Shown here: positions 23,947 to 35,700 of the stretch, piece by piece | Numbering within the stretch: the stretch's first letter is position 1 | Layout of the letters: each line of letters starts with the position of its first letter | Source of the DNA: Planctomycetota bacterium | GTDB lineage: Bacteria; Planctomycetota; UBA1135; UBA2386 | Reading direction: 5' to 3' | NCBI GenBank assembly: GCA_020638735.1 | Contig: JACKHZ010000010.1 | Coordinates: 496,001-560,000 of the forward strand | Length of the DNA stretch: 64,000 nucleotides | Translations under genes and position numbers: made by a program | The notes under the pieces: model-generated | What the model saw: only the letters and a program-made list of their open reading frames with translations | What the model was told of the DNA's origin: nothing | Databases searched by the model: none

Positions 23947-26388
23947 ATGCCTCGATCCGTGCCCCCCGTCGTCCTGCTGCTCGCCATCGTGATCGTCGTC
24001 GCCGGCTGGCTGTTCTGGCTGCGGCCGGGTGGGGAGCCGGTGCCGAACGCGCCGACGCAGGGTGCGCCTTCGGTCGCGGAGACGGCGATCGATTCCTCCG
24101 AAGACGGGGGCGTTGCGGGCGACCCGTCCGTGGCGCCGGCGGTCGTCGAGCGCGAGCAGGTGCCCGCGACGACCGACGTCATCGCCGACGGCAAGGCCCT
24201 GGTGCGCATCACCGCGCGCGACGCCGAGGGACGTGCCCAACCCGACGTGATGGTGACCGCGCGACCGCAGCGCGGCTCGTACATCTTCTCGGTCGTCGGG
24301 CAGGGGCTGACCGACGAGCATGGTCGCATCGAGTTCGCCGACCTCGACCCGGGCAAGTTCTACCTGTCGTCGGATCGTCACGACCAGAAGGACGTCGAGA
24401 TCGTGGCCGGCCTCAACGAGATCGACTTCGAGGTCAAGGCGGGCATCGAGGTCGTCGGCCGTGTGCTCGACCCCGACGGCGCCCCGGTCGCCAGGGCCGA
24501 TGTGTGGATGCAGACGTCGAGTGTCGCGTGGGACGGCGCGCGCGTGCTCGGCGCGACCGGCGACGACGGCGCGTTCTCGCTGGCCAACGTCGCGCCCGAC
24601 TGCTCGCTCGGCGCGTTCGCCGCCGGCTTCGGACCGTCGCCGCTGCTCGACCTCGAGGTCGTGGACCAGAGCGCGCCGCCGGCCAAGGTCGAGCTGCGCC
24701 TCGTGCGCGAGGGCGGCAACCTGACCGGGCTCGTCACCGACGGCCAGGGCGCGCCGATCCGCGGCGCCCAGGTGGCGGTCGGCGACCAGACGAAGCGCCC
24801 CGACTGGCAGCACAACCGCATCACCGAGGTCTGGGGCGTGCGCACCGTCGTGACCGACTGGAGCGGGCGCTACACGTTCGCCGGGGTTCCCGCCGGCAGC
24901 AACGTCGTCACCGCGCGCGCCAAGGGGTTCGGCATCCTTCGCAGCGAGGCGACGATCCGCTCCGGTGCCACGACGACGCTCGACCTCGGCCTGGCGAAGT
25001 GCGCGGTGGTGTTCGGCACGGTCACCGACAAGGACGGTGCGCCGGAGGTCGGCGCCCGCGTGCGCGTCTACGACCGCGAGCCCGGCACGCACTTCGTAGC
25101 CGGCGGCCAGATCGACTTCGACCTGCCGTTCGGCAACGTCGAGGCCATCGCCGACGAGAGCGGTCGCTACCGCGTCGAGGGCGTCACGCCCGGCACCGCG
25201 TGGCTGTTCGCGCAGCGGCGCACGAACGGCGGCTACGGCGGCGACTCGGTGGCGCTGCGGCGGGACACGCTCGAGATCGCGCCCGGCGCCGAAGTGCGCT
25301 GGGATCCGGTGATCGACGTCGGTCGCACGGTGGCCGGCGTCGTGCGCTACCGCGACGGCTTCCCGATCCCGCACCTGTTCATCACGCTGAAGGACGAACG
25401 CGGCGGCGCGGAGCAGACGATCAACAGCGACAAGCAGGGACGCTTCCGCTTCCTGTGCCTCGACGACTCGACCTACGAGGTGCGGGTGCAGCCGCCGTTC
25501 GACGCGCCGCGCGACAACACGGCGCCGCGACGCACCGGGATCGTGCCCGACCGGGAGCTCGTCGAGTTCACGGTCGAGTACGACAAACCGCAGAAGAAGG
25601 TGCCGGGCACGGTGCGCGGCCGCATCGCCGACGCCGGCGCGCGCATCCGCAACCCGAAGGCGGCGACGGTGACGATCCACTCCGACGCTGGTTGGTTCCG
25701 TCCCGGCATCGCGCTCACCGACGGAGCGTTCGTCGTCGACGAGGTCGAGCCGTGCCGCTTCAAGGTGGTCCTCAAGGAGGGCGAGTCGGTGCTCGCGTCG
25801 ACCGACTGGTTCGAGCTGGTGGCCGCTGGCGATGTCGACATCGGCACGCTGACGACCGAACCAGGCGGGGCGCTGCACGTGCAGGTGTCGCGGGCGAAGG
25901 GCGCCGATGACTTCGAGCCCAAGCTCTACCTGCGTCGGGACGGCGATCCGATGAGCACGACGATCGAGCTGGGCCGGGCCGGTGAGGCGCGGGCCGACAA
26001 CCTGACGCCGGGCCGCTACGAAGCGTCGTGCTACTTCAAGGGTATGCAGTCGGTGAAGTCCTCGGTCGAGGTGCGCGCCGGTGCGACTTCCCAGCTGACC
26101 ATCGCGCTGCATCCGGGAGCGTCCGGCAAGGTCGCGGTCTGGTGGCCCGAGGGGCAGTCGGCCTCGAAGCGGCGCGGCTACCAGGTGAGCGACGCGAGCG
26201 GCGCGGTGGTGCAGGAATACGAAGGGTTGCTCTACACCAGCCCGACGCGCCCCTACGAGCTGCACTACACGCTGGCGGCCGGTCGCTATCACCTCGAGTT
26301 CTCGACCGACGACGGCCTGCGCGGCGAACTCGACTTCGAGATCCCGGCGGACCTCGTCGCGCCGGAGCTGCGGCTCGACCTGAGGTGA
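23947..26388 (+). CDS. Membrane-anchored protein of repeated carboxypeptidase-regulatory-like (Cna-B-like) domains
   Basis: 813 residues from the ATG at 23947, with GGAGG about eight bases before it. A single membrane helix (about 6-22, VVLLLAIVIVVAGWLFW) is followed by a Pro-rich stretch. Then come about six beta-sandwich units of the CarboxypepD_reg type, recognised by their lead-ins: GRVLDPDGAPVARADVWMQT, GLVTDGQGAPIRGAQVAVGD, GTVTDKDGAPEVGARVRVYD, GVVRYRDGFPIPHLFITL and closing GxYxxxxVxPG-like turns. No catalytic part is attached. It is likely exported as a periplasmic or surface structural protein. The HDAC-like gene lies nine bases beyond its stop, convergent. Confidence 0.85.
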   Translation: MPRSVPPVVLLLAIVIVVAGWLFWLRPGGEPVPNAPTQGAPSVAETAIDSSEDGGVAGDPSVAPAVVEREQVPATTDVIADGKALVRITARDAEGRAQPDVMVTARPQRGSYIFSVVGQGLTDEHGRIEFADLDPGKFYLSSDRHDQKDVEIVAGLNEIDFEVKAGIEVVGRVLDPDGAPVARADVWMQTSSVAWDGARVLGATGDDGAFSLANVAPDCSLGAFAAGFGPSPLLDLEVVDQSAPPAKVELRLVREGGNLTGLVTDGQGAPIRGAQVAVGDQTKRPDWQHNRITEVWGVRTVVTDWSGRYTFAGVPAGSNVVTARAKGFGILRSEATIRSGATTTLDLGLAKCAVVFGTVTDKDGAPEVGARVRVYDREPGTHFVAGGQIDFDLPFGNVEAIADESGRYRVEGVTPGTAWLFAQRRTNGGYGGDSVALRRDTLEIAPGAEVRWDPVIDVGRTVAGVVRYRDGFPIPHLFITLKDERGGAEQTINSDKQGRFRFLCLDDSTYEVRVQPPFDAPRDNTAPRRTGIVPDRELVEFTVEYDKPQKKVPGTVRGRIADAGARIRNPKAATVTIHSDAGWFRPGIALTDGAFVVDEVEPCRFKVVLKEGESVLASTDWFELVAAGDVDIGTLTTEPGGALHVQVSRAKGADDFEPKLYLRRDGDPMSTTIELGRAGEARADNLTPGRYEASCYFKGMQSVKSSVEVRAGATSQLTIALHPGASGKVAVWWPEGQSASKRRGYQVSDASGAVVQEYEGLLYTSPTRPYELHYTLAAGRYHLEFSTDDGLRGELDFEIPADLVAPELRLDLR

Positions 26389-26397
26389 CGCCGCGCG

Positions 26398-27333
26398 TCA
26401 GTCCAGGCCAGCCAGCGCGCGCAGGTGCGCGGCGGTCGCGCCCGCCAGCGCGTCGAGGTCGTAGCCGCCTTCGAGCATCGACACGACCCGCCCGCCACTG
26501 GTGGGGGCCGCGGCGTCGCACAGCGCACGGGTGATGGCGCCGTAGTCGGCGTCGCGCAGCGCGAGGCCGCCGAGCGGGTCGCGTTCGTGCGCGTCGAAGC
26601 CGGCGGAGATCAGCAGCAGCACGGGGCCGAACGCGGCGATGCGTTCGACGAACACCTCGACGATGCGATCGCGCTGCGCGTCGGCCGACAGCCTGTCCGA
26701 CAGCGGCACGTGCACGATGTTGGCCGCCGTGGCCGGCCCCGGGTGCGGGTAGATACCCTGCTGGAACGACGAACACACCAGCACGCGCGCGTCGCCGGCG
26801 AACACGTCCTCGGTGCCGTTGCCGTGGTGCACGTCGAAGTCGGCGATCGCGACCTTCTGCAACCCGTGCGCGGCCAGCGCGTGCGCGGCGGCGACGGCGA
26901 CGTTGTCGAACAGGCAGAAGCCCATCGCCCGGTCGCGGCAGGCGTGGTGGCCGGGCGGGCGCACGTTGCAGAACGCGGCGCGCGGCGCGTCGGCTTCGCG
27001 GCAGCACACCATGTCGACCGCGGCGACGCCGGCGCCGGCAGCGCGCAGCGCGGCATCGAGCGACATCGGACCCATCGGCGTGTCGGCGTCGAAGTAGACG
27101 AGGCCGTCGTCCGGCGCGAACCGCCTCACGCGCGCGACGTGAGCCGCCGTGTGCACGCGCTGCAGCTGCGAGTCGGTGGCGAGCGGTGCCTCGCGCTCGT
27201 CGAGTCGCGCGCCGAGCGCCGCCGCGGCGACGCCGCGTTGCACGGCGGCGAGCCGTTCGGGGCGCTCCGGGTGGCCCGAGCCGGTCTCGTGTCGACTGCA
27301 CGCCGGATGCGAGAACACCGCGACGCGCGTCAC
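26398..27333 (-). CDS. Histone-deacetylase-family (class II/acetoin-utilisation-like) deacetylase
   Basis: 311 residues from a GTG that overlaps the stop of the upstream M28 gene by four bases (GTGA). The catalytic set is visible: RPPGHHACRDRAMGFCLFDN with the double His, DFDVHHGNGTEDVF with a zinc-binding Asp and His, and the later ISAGFDAHERDPLGG with another Asp. It ends with LEGGYDLDALA. Family enzymes remove acetyl groups from polyamines or small amides. speA, an early polyamine-synthesis gene, lies far away in this window, so a polyamine link is only a suggestion. Confidence 0.93.
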   Translation of the reverse strand: MTRVAVFSHPACSRHETGSGHPERPERLAAVQRGVAAAALGARLDEREAPLATDSQLQRVHTAAHVARVRRFAPDDGLVYFDADTPMGPMSLDAALRAAGAGVAAVDMVCCREADAPRAAFCNVRPPGHHACRDRAMGFCLFDNVAVAAAHALAAHGLQKVAIADFDVHHGNGTEDVFAGDARVLVCSSFQQGIYPHPGPATAANIVHVPLSDRLSADAQRDRIVEVFVERIAAFGPVLLLISAGFDAHERDPLGGLALRDADYGAITRALCDAAAPTSGGRVVSMLEGGYDLDALAGATAAHLRALAGLD

Positions 27334-28946
27334 CGCAGCTTCTCGAACTCGTCGCCCTTGGTCCAGGTCGGCGCTCGGTCGGCGTTGGCGGTCGCCGCGA
27401 GCAGCTCGAACAGCACGCGCAGGTCGGCCGCCGCGCCCTCGAGGTTCCACCACGGCGCCAGCTCGTCGCTCGGCTGGTGGTAGTGCACGGTCGTGTAGCT
27501 GGCCTTCATGCGCTTGCGATTGTCGGGCTGATCGAGGAAGTCGTGGCCGCCCTTGAAGTAGGCCGCCGGCACGCCGACGCGCGCGAAGTTGAAGTGGTCG
27601 CTGCGGTAGAAGATGCCCTTGTCCGGCTCGCTGTCGGGCGTGATGACGCGGCCGCGCCGCTTCGCCAACGCCTCGGCGACGTCGCTGAGGCTGTTCTTGC
27701 CGTAGCCGATGAACTCGATGTCTTTGGTCGGGCCCCAGACGTTGAGGCCGTCGACGTTGACGTTGGCGACCATCTGCTTGACCGGCACGGTCGGGTGCTC
27801 GGCGAAGTACTGCGAGCCCAGCAGCCCCGACTCCTCGGCGGTGACGGCGACGAACAGCATGCTGCGGCGGCGCTCCGGCAGCTGCGCCGCGGCGCGTGCC
27901 AGCGCCAGCATGCCGGCGCAGCCCGACGCGTTGTCGACGGCGCCGTTGTAGATCGCGTCGTCGCGCCGCGGCGTGCCGATGCCGAGGTGGTCGAAGTGCG
28001 CCGTCATCACGACGTACTGGTCGCGGAGCATCGGGTCGGTGCCGGGCAGCAGGCCGACGACGTTGGCCGACTGCAGCTCGCGCACCGTGTTCTCGATGCC
28101 GAGCGACACCTTGACGCCGAGCGGCACCGGCGGCTGGTTGCCGAGTTCGGCGCGTTCGCGCAGCTTGTCGAGCTCGTGGCCGCCGAGCACGCACAGCGTG
28201 CGCGCCGCGTCCTCGGAGCACCACGATCGCACCGCCAGGGTCGGCGTGCCTTCGTCGAACGGCAGCCAGAAGTTCTCGCGGCCGTGGCTCGCCTGGATGA
28301 CCTGGAACGGATACCCGGCCGACTCGTTGGTGTGGATGACGATGACGCCGGCGGCGCCGCGGCGCGCGGCCTCCTCGAACTTGTAGCTCCAGCGCCCGTA
28401 GTAGAGGCGCGTCTTGCCGCCGAAGCGCTGGGGGTCGCGCTCCGGGTCGTTGTTCATGACCAGCAGCACCTTGCCGCGCACGTCGACGTCGCCGAAGTCG
28501 TTCCACGACTGCTCCGGCGCGTCGATGCCGTAGCCGACGAACACCAGTTCGGCGTCCTGCCACGCGGCGCTGGCGGAGGGGCTGCCGGCGACGGCGGTGT
28601 AGTTGACCGGCGCCTCGAACGTCGCCGTGCCGCCCTTGCCCTTGGCGGCGAGGCCGCGCGTCACCGTCGACGTGATGCCGAGGATCGGCACCGGCTGCAT
28701 CCACTTGCCGTCCGGGCCGCCGGGCACGCAGCCCGCCGCCGCGAGGTGGCTGGCGATGTACTCGCGCGCCAGCTCGTCACCGCGCGAGCCGACGCCGCGG
28801 CCCTCGAGCAGGTCGTTGGCGAGGAAGGCGACGTGCGTGCGCAGCAGATCGGCGGAGATCGCCTCGTCGGCGACCGTGGAAGGCGTCACGGTGCTGCACG
28901 CAGGCAGCATCGCGGCGAAGGGCAGGAGGAGGCGGAGTCTGTTCAT
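27330..28946 (-). CDS. Secreted lipoprotein M28-family zinc peptidase
   Basis: 538 residues. The lipobox ends LPAC with Cys17. A PA-like insert (about 120-260) follows the N-terminal helix bundle. The M28 core has the zinc ligands in TAHFDHLGIG, NGAVDNASGCAG, AEESGLLGSQY (catalytic and ligand Glu), VNVDGLN, and the last His in TVHYHQPSDE. Thus all metal ligands seem present, and it should be an aminopeptidase acting outside the cytoplasm. The HDAC-like gene overlaps its end, so the two are co-translated. It faces the alpha/beta hydrolase gene across 100 bases. Confidence 0.93.
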   Translation of the reverse strand: MNRLRLLLPFAAMLPACSTVTPSTVADEAISADLLRTHVAFLANDLLEGRGVGSRGDELAREYIASHLAAAGCVPGGPDGKWMQPVPILGITSTVTRGLAAKGKGGTATFEAPVNYTAVAGSPSASAAWQDAELVFVGYGIDAPEQSWNDFGDVDVRGKVLLVMNNDPERDPQRFGGKTRLYYGRWSYKFEEAARRGAAGVIVIHTNESAGYPFQVIQASHGRENFWLPFDEGTPTLAVRSWCSEDAARTLCVLGGHELDKLRERAELGNQPPVPLGVKVSLGIENTVRELQSANVVGLLPGTDPMLRDQYVVMTAHFDHLGIGTPRRDDAIYNGAVDNASGCAGMLALARAAAQLPERRRSMLFVAVTAEESGLLGSQYFAEHPTVPVKQMVANVNVDGLNVWGPTKDIEFIGYGKNSLSDVAEALAKRRGRVITPDSEPDKGIFYRSDHFNFARVGVPAAYFKGGHDFLDQPDNRKRMKASYTTVHYHQPSDELAPWWNLEGAAADLRVLFELLAATANADRAPTWTKGDEFEKLR

Positions 28947-29046
28947 GGCGGGCGGGGCGGGACGGGTCTACCGGACCGGATACACAGCGTCGGCGATCGG
29001 CGGCTCGAGGTCCACGGCGCGTTGGCTATGCTCGCGCGACGATCCC

Positions 29047-29718
29047 ATGACCGGTCCTGCGACGATGCTCTTGCCCGCGCGCGCCGGCACGCCTCGCGGC
29101 AGCGTCATCGTGCTGCACGGCTACATGGCGCGCGGCGCGGTGATGCTCGGCGACGCCGAGGCGCTGCGCGGCGAACACGTCGAGGTCGTGCTGCCCGACG
29201 CGCCCGGCCACGGCGCGCGCGACGACGGCACGCCGGCGCGCATCGGCGCATTGCCAGAAGGCGAACGTCACGCCGCGATCCTCGACGTCGCGCGCGCGTG
29301 GCGCGACGAGCTGCCGGGACTCGCTGCGCGTTGTCGCGCGCGCGGCGCCGAACGGGTCGCGCTGGTCGGCATCTCGATGGGCGGCTTTGCCGGCCTCGCG
29401 GCGCTGGCGCGGTCGTGCCCGTTCGCCGCGGTGGCGGCGCTGCTGGCCGCGCCGACGCTGGTCGACGACGCGGCGATCACACCGGGCTCACCGCCGCTGC
29501 TGCTCGGCCTCGCCGGTCGCGACGCCGCGGTGCCGCCAGCGCCGGGGCGCGCGTTCGCTGTGCGCTACGGCGCCGAGCTGCGCGAGTATCCGGACTCGGA
29601 GCACCTGATGCGCGGCGAGGACTGGCACGACCTGTGGGCGCGCACTGCCGCGTTCGTGCAGCAGCACCTCACCGCGGCGGCTGCAGCTCGCGGATCTCGG
29701 CGCCGTCGGTCTCGCTGA
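29047..29718 (+). CDS. Alpha/beta hydrolase
   Basis: 223 residues. VIVLHGYMARG gives the oxyanion region after the first strand, LPDAPGHGARDDG follows, and the nucleophile elbow is GISMGG. The acid is probably in LAGRDAAVP and the His in DSEHLMRGEDWHD. The size and lid-less layout fit small serine esterases or lipase-like hydrolases; the substrate is not apparent. The last 50 bases overlap the end of the large gene on the other strand, and the closing residues (RGSRRRRSR) are low complexity, so the real gene may matter only up to the Trp/Asp motif. Confidence 0.8.
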   Translation: MTGPATMLLPARAGTPRGSVIVLHGYMARGAVMLGDAEALRGEHVEVVLPDAPGHGARDDGTPARIGALPEGERHAAILDVARAWRDELPGLAARCRARGAERVALVGISMGGFAGLAALARSCPFAAVAALLAAPTLVDDAAITPGSPPLLLGLAGRDAAVPPAPGRAFAVRYGAELREYPDSEHLMRGEDWHDLWARTAAFVQQHLTAAAAARGSRRRRSR

Positions 29719-32700
29719 GCACCAGCACGGCGAAGCGTTCGACGCGGTCCAGGTCGCTGTTGGACACCGACGCGTAGTCGAAGCGGCCGCGCAGGTCGGT
29801 GTAGCCGTCCTTGTGGAAGCGCACTTCCCCGTTGTCGAACCGCGCGTAGACCTTGACGTAGACCTTGGGCAGCGGTCGGCCGGTGGTCGAGTGCCGCACC
29901 TGCAGCTGGCCGTAGCCCTCGATCGTCTGCACGGCGAGGGCGTTGTCGAGGCTGGTGCGACGACGCGTGATGCCGGCGGCGGTAGCCTCGACCAGCACGT
30001 CGCGACGACGGAACCGTTCGGGCAGGTCGATCGTCAGCTCGCGCTGGCCGGCGGGCAGCGTGAGCTCGACCTCGTGGTCCGGCACCACGTAGGCCGAGGC
30101 GTTGCCGCCGAGCGCCTCGAACGGCGCGGTCGAGAACGCGAACTCGACGTCGAGCGGGTAGCAGCTCACGGTGCAGCGCTCCAGGTGCTGGTAGCGCAGC
30201 GTGGCCTTGCTGCCGGCGACGGCGAGGTCGAGCGCCGGCTCGGTGGCGACCACTTCGGTGGGGGCTGCGGCGGCGTTGCCGGCCGCTTCGTCGAGCTGCG
30301 TCAGCACGTCGGCGAACAGCTGCCGCCAGCGGGTGACCGGGTAGTCGCGGTAGCGCTCCGCGGTCGCGCGCGCGACCTCCGGTCGCTCGCCGAAGAACTC
30401 GAGGTAGCAGCGGAAGTAGTCGTACTGCAGCTTGGTCGGCAGCGCTGTGGCGTCGACCTTCCTGAACGCTGCGAGCCCGTCGGCGACGCGGTCCTGCAGC
30501 AGCAGGTAGCACGTCACCGACATCCAGTCGGCGGCGTCGAGTGCCGCGCGGTGGCACAGCACGTCGAGCAACGCGTGATACTGCTCGTCGACGGCGATGT
30601 TGCGGTTCTGGGGCTCGCTGCCGAGCGGGTGGGCGCGGGCGTGCACCAGCGGCGCGAACTCGACGTGTTGGTAGCTGTGCCGCGCGACCGGGTCGATCGT
30701 CAGCAGCGGCGACTGCAGCGCGGCGCCCGACGCGGCGACGAACGCTTCGCGGTGGGCGAGCCACTCGTGCACCGCCTGGCGGTCCTGGTGCAGCAGTCCG
30801 TAGGCCCACAGCGCGTCGGCGTAGCAGAGGCGGGCGCGCAGCAGCGGCAGCAGGCGGCCGAAGAACGCCGGGTCGCGCACGCGCCACGCGATGGCGGTGA
30901 GGTCCAGCTGTGCCAGGTTGTGCTCGGCGAGGAACGTCAGCACTTCGGCCTCGCTGCCGTCGCGGGCGACGGCCGGCCACGACGTCGTGTCGACCTTGCT
31001 CGGGGTCGTGACGACGTGCAGCGACGTCGCCGGCGCCGCGGCGAGCAGGGTGCCGTCGGCGCCCGCGGCGTGCGCCGGGAAGTGCGCGTAGTCGCCCACA
31101 CGCGGCAGGTAGAACGCGTATTCGTGTGTCGCCGTGCTGAACGGCTGCAGCGTCATCGGCACGCCGCGGGTCGCGGCGCTGCCGTGCAGCGGTACGGCGC
31201 CGACCGGGATCTGCAGCAGCAGCTCCAGGCGTATCGCGGTCGCGGTCGGGTTGCTGACCACGACCTGACAGGCGTAGGGCACACCGGCGACGAACTCGTC
31301 GCGCACGAGCGTCGCTGGTGCCTTGCGGTCCGGCTCGACGCGGCGGAAGGTCTGGCCGATCAGCAGGCGGCTGTCGGTGTCGGTCGCGCCGGTCTGGCGC
31401 AGCTCCTTCCTCGCCAGCAGGAACGCGCGGTCGGCGGTCAGTTCGAGGCGGCTGCCGTCGCGCCGTTCGACCGCCGGCGTCGCCGCGAACGGCAGGTCGA
31501 GCACCGCCAGCGCCAGCAGCATCTCGGTGACGTTGTGCGTCGCCTCGGCGAGGTGCGCCGAGCCGAAGGCCTGGTCCGCGGCAGCCAGCGCGTAGTCGCG
31601 CCAGAAGCCGTTGGCCGTCACCAGGGCCGCGACGTGCTCGGCGATCGGCACGTGCCAGTAGTTGCTCTCGGCGAACGACTGCGTGGCGCCGAGCGGCCGG
31701 TAGGCGAGGCGCGTGTTCTGGCGGCGCGCCAGGTCCTTGTCGCGCAGCAGCGCCTTCGTCACCTCGCGCTCCTCCTCGGCCAGCTCCTCCGCGGTGACCT
31801 CCTCCGCCGCGGGCTGCGCAGCGGGAGCCTCCGGCGGTGGCGGGGGCGGCAGCGAGGCGTCCTCGTTCTTGCCCTCGGCGAGCTTCTCGTCGCGGTTGGC
31901 CTTCTTCGTCGCGTCCGGCGCCGCTGCGCTCAGCGCGCGGCCGAGCAGCACCTGGCGGAACAGCCCGGCAGCCAGCTCGGCGCTCGGCGTCGCGAGCGCG
32001 GCCAGCTCGTCGACGCGCCGCGCGCCGGCCTCGCGCAGACCGGGCAGGCGCCGCGTCAGCAGGATCTTCTCGACGACGTTGAGGCGCTCGAACGCCCACG
32101 GCTGCAGGAACTCCGTGAGGTCCTGCTCGAGCAGCCAGCGGTCGAGGAAGGTCTTGTCGAGCTTGTTCTGCAGGTAGGGCCGCACGATCCGGTCGAAGAA
32201 CGCGCGGTCCTTGTTCCACAGGAAGAAGTGCACCTCGTGGCAGGCGTGCTGCGAGTAGAGCTGCAGTCGTTCGTCGGCGCCGAGCGTCGGCCAGCGGGTC
32301 AGCCATTCGAAGCGCGCGAGATCGCCGTTGCCGCTGATCGTCTTCAGCAGCTCGAACGCGTGCGCCAGCGTCTCGTAGCGCACCACCTCGGCGGTGGCGA
32401 CGTCGTCGATGGTCGTCGTCGCGCCGGCGGCGACGAACTCGACGCGCCGCTGCTCGGTGAAATGTGCCTTCGGGTCGAGGCCCGAGGCGAGCCGCACGTC
32501 GCGCGGCGTCATCTCCGGCGCGGTCCGCGTCGCCGTGCGGTAGGCGGTGTCGTCGCCCTGCACCGCGATGCAGTGCAGCAGGTGACCGTCGCCGAGCTGC
32601 GCCAGCGGCACGCGCACGACGCCGTCGCGGTCGGGACGCAGGTTGGCGAGCAGCTGCGCCGGAGCCGCCAGGAAGTCGAGGTCGGCCCATTCGCCGACCG

Positions 32701-35700
32701 ATCCGCCACGGCGGCCGCCGTCGATGGCCGAGGCTCTGCTGCCGTAGCGGCCGCCGGCGCCGCCGCCGAGCCCGACGGCGCTGTTCCACTGCATGCTGTC
32801 GAACACGTCGGCCGGCTGCAGGCGCCATGGGTTGAGCAACAGCCCCGGCCGCGTCAGCATGTTGCCTGGGAACTTCTGCCGGAAGCGTCGGTCGAGCACG
32901 TAGCGATACTCGTCGTCGATCTGTTGGGCGGCGACGTAGGTCGACGCCGGCGGCGCGAACGACCTGCTGCCGAGGCCGCGGCCGGACTTCGTCTCGAGTC
33001 GTGCCAGCGCATCGAAGGTCTCCGGGTAGCGCGTCGCGTAGACGTGCACGCGCGCGCCCGCAGTGGCGTTGCCGAGTCGGACCTGCAGCGTGTCGCCCTG
33101 CACCGTCGCGGCCCTGATCTGCAGCGCCGGGCGTTGCGGCAGCTCGATCGCGCGGTCGCTGCCGACCGCCCAGCCGGCACGTTCGGCACCGGCGACGACG
33201 TGCACGGCGATGGCGTGCTCGTCACCCGGCAGCCACAGCGAGTAGTCGCCGGCGGCCAGCCCCTTCAGCTCGACGAAGCCGTCGCGCACGGTCACGTGTG
33301 CCGAGGCGTCGCGCAAGAACGTGCTCTCGTGCACCGCGAGCAGGGAGATGGTCGCCGGAGTGTCTCCAGCGTGCGTCGCGTGCGGCAGCCGCAGCGTCTG
33401 GCCGACCAGGCCCGACAGTTCGCGCGTGGCGGAGTTGCCGGTCGGGTCGATGTGCCAGAGCCAGTAGTGGATGTCGTCGCCGAGCGGCGAGATGGTGATC
33501 CAGCGCAGGCCGGTCAGCGGGCCGAGTTGTGCGCGGCCGGCGGCGTCGGTGCGCACCAGCTCCTGCAGCTCGTCCTCGTGTTCCATCGAGCGCAGCCAGA
33601 GCCGCAGGCTGACACCTGCGACCGGCTCGCCGTTGCGGCCGCGCACCTCGACGTAGAAGCCCTGGGCGTCGCGCACGAGCAGCGGGCAGCGCGTGTCGTA
33701 GCTCGTGTCGATCTCGTTGACCTGGAACTTGTCGGTGACGCTCTCCACCTCGGCCCGTTCGCCGGTGGTGACGACGGCGACCTCGCCACGCAGCTTGACG
33801 AACAGCGAACGCAGGCGCGGTGGCACGGTGAACTCGTGCACCAGCTCGGCGTCGTCGGCGAACTGCAGGTCGCGCACGGTCTGTTGCGAATCGTTGCCGT
33901 CGAGGTCGCGCGCGGTGATCTCCAGCGTGGCGTTCTCCAGCAACGCCAAGGGGATCGGCACACCGTGCAGCGACAGGCTCGGCCGCACCAGCAGGCGCGC
34001 GCGGTTGCCGGTCACCAGCGCTTCGCGGGGCATGAAGAAGCCGGTGCGGAGGTAGTAGCGCTCGTCCTCGTGCACGAACCGGGTCACCGCGGTCAGCCGA
34101 CCGTGCCGCAACACCAGCCGCTCGTCGGTGCGACGTTCGGCAGCGAACGGGATCACGATCTCGCCGTCGGCGTCGGCCGTGTACTCGCGCCCGGCACACC
34201 ACGCGGTCGCGTCGCGCACCACTTCGCCGCGTTCGTCGAGCACCGTCAGCGCGTGGCCGGCGGCGCCGATGCGCACGACGTGGTCGAGCCGCCCCTTCTG
34301 GATCACCGCGCGGCTGCGCAGCCCGCCGCCGAGGAACTCGATCACGTAGGTGCCGGGTGCCGTCAGGCGCGGGAACTCGAACCGGCGCCGCACCCGCAGC
34401 AGCGGCGCATCGTCGTAGGTCAGCGCCCGTTCTTCGTTGGCCACCAGGCCGTCGAGGTCGAGGTCGACATCGATCGCCTTGCCGTGTTCGCGTTCGTAGT
34501 CGTAGGTGTCGATGGCGAACACCTTGACCAGCAGCTGCTGCACGTTCTTGACGTCGGCCTCGATCGACACCGGCGCCGAGGCGTCGAACCAACGCGGCTG
34601 CGTCGGCGCGAAGGCGAACTCGACGCGGCGCTGCAGCGCCTCGACCTGCTGCGGACCGAGGATCGCGTACCAGCGGGCCGCGTCGCCGCGGCCGAGCAGC
34701 AACTGCGTCTCGGCGCACAGCTGTTCCAGATAGCCGCGCTCGATGTACGGCGCGAACGGTTGCCAGTCGGCGTCGGCGACCAGGAAGTGCTGCAGGCAAT
34801 CGCGCACCAGGCGCTCGTCGTCGCTCACCTCCGCGAACCCGGTCGGGTAGCTGGCGTCGAGCTGCGCTTCGCGGCCGGCGTACTGACGGCGGTGCGGTTC
34901 GGCGACGTTGCCGGCGGGGCGCGGCAGGCGCAGGTAGGCGAGCAGGCGCTCGCGGTCGAGCGTGCCGGCGGCGAGGTCGTGGCGCAGGCGGTGGTAGCGC
35001 ACGTGCACCTGCAGCGACACGTGCGCTGGCGGCAGGCGATCGGCGAACGCCTGCAGGCGCTCGAGCAGCGCGAGCCGCGCCGCTGAGTCGTGCCGCCAGG
35101 CGTCGTCGGTCGGCCGCAGCTGGCGCAGCCAGGCTTCGACCAGGGCGGCGTCACCGAGCAGCTGCGGCCGCAGACGCACCAGCTCCTCGAGCTGCGCGAG
35201 CGTCATCTGCTTGTGCAGCGCCAGCGAACCGAAGGCGCCGCCGTCGGGCAGCGCCATCGCACGCGCGACCAACGCCGCGAGGCCGGGCACGTCCGGGCGT
35301 TCGAGGTGCTTCAGCAGCGACAGCAGCTGGGAGTCGCTGAGCTCGGTGGTGGCGAGCCGACGCATGCCGGCCTGTTCGAAGCGACGGAACGCGTCGCTCC
35401 GGCGGGCGAGCGCGCGCTCGTCGAAGCGGCGCCGGGAATAGCGCTCGGGGTCGAGCGCCGTCGGCACGTCGAGGTCCGGGCCGATGCTCGGACGGTGCGC
35501 GTCGAGCTTCACTTCGAGCTGCTGCTGCAGGTAGCGGTAGGTCGCCGCCGCGTCGGCGTCGAAGGTCAACAGCGCCTGTCGGTGTTCGATCTCGAGCGTG
35601 CGGGCGCCGCGGCCGTGACGGCGCACCCACTCCTCGAGCAACGGCGGCACCGCGGCGAACGCGCCCTCGTGCTGCCGCTGCAGGCAGCTGTAGTAGAAGT

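Noticed and set aside
29813..35086. A 1757-codon open frame on the plus strand, opposite the giant gene
   Set aside because: It is the mirror of a real, domain-bearing frame in GC-rich DNA. It is Arg/Gln/Val/His-rich, has no signal or domain pattern, and is much less plausible than the minus-strand gene.
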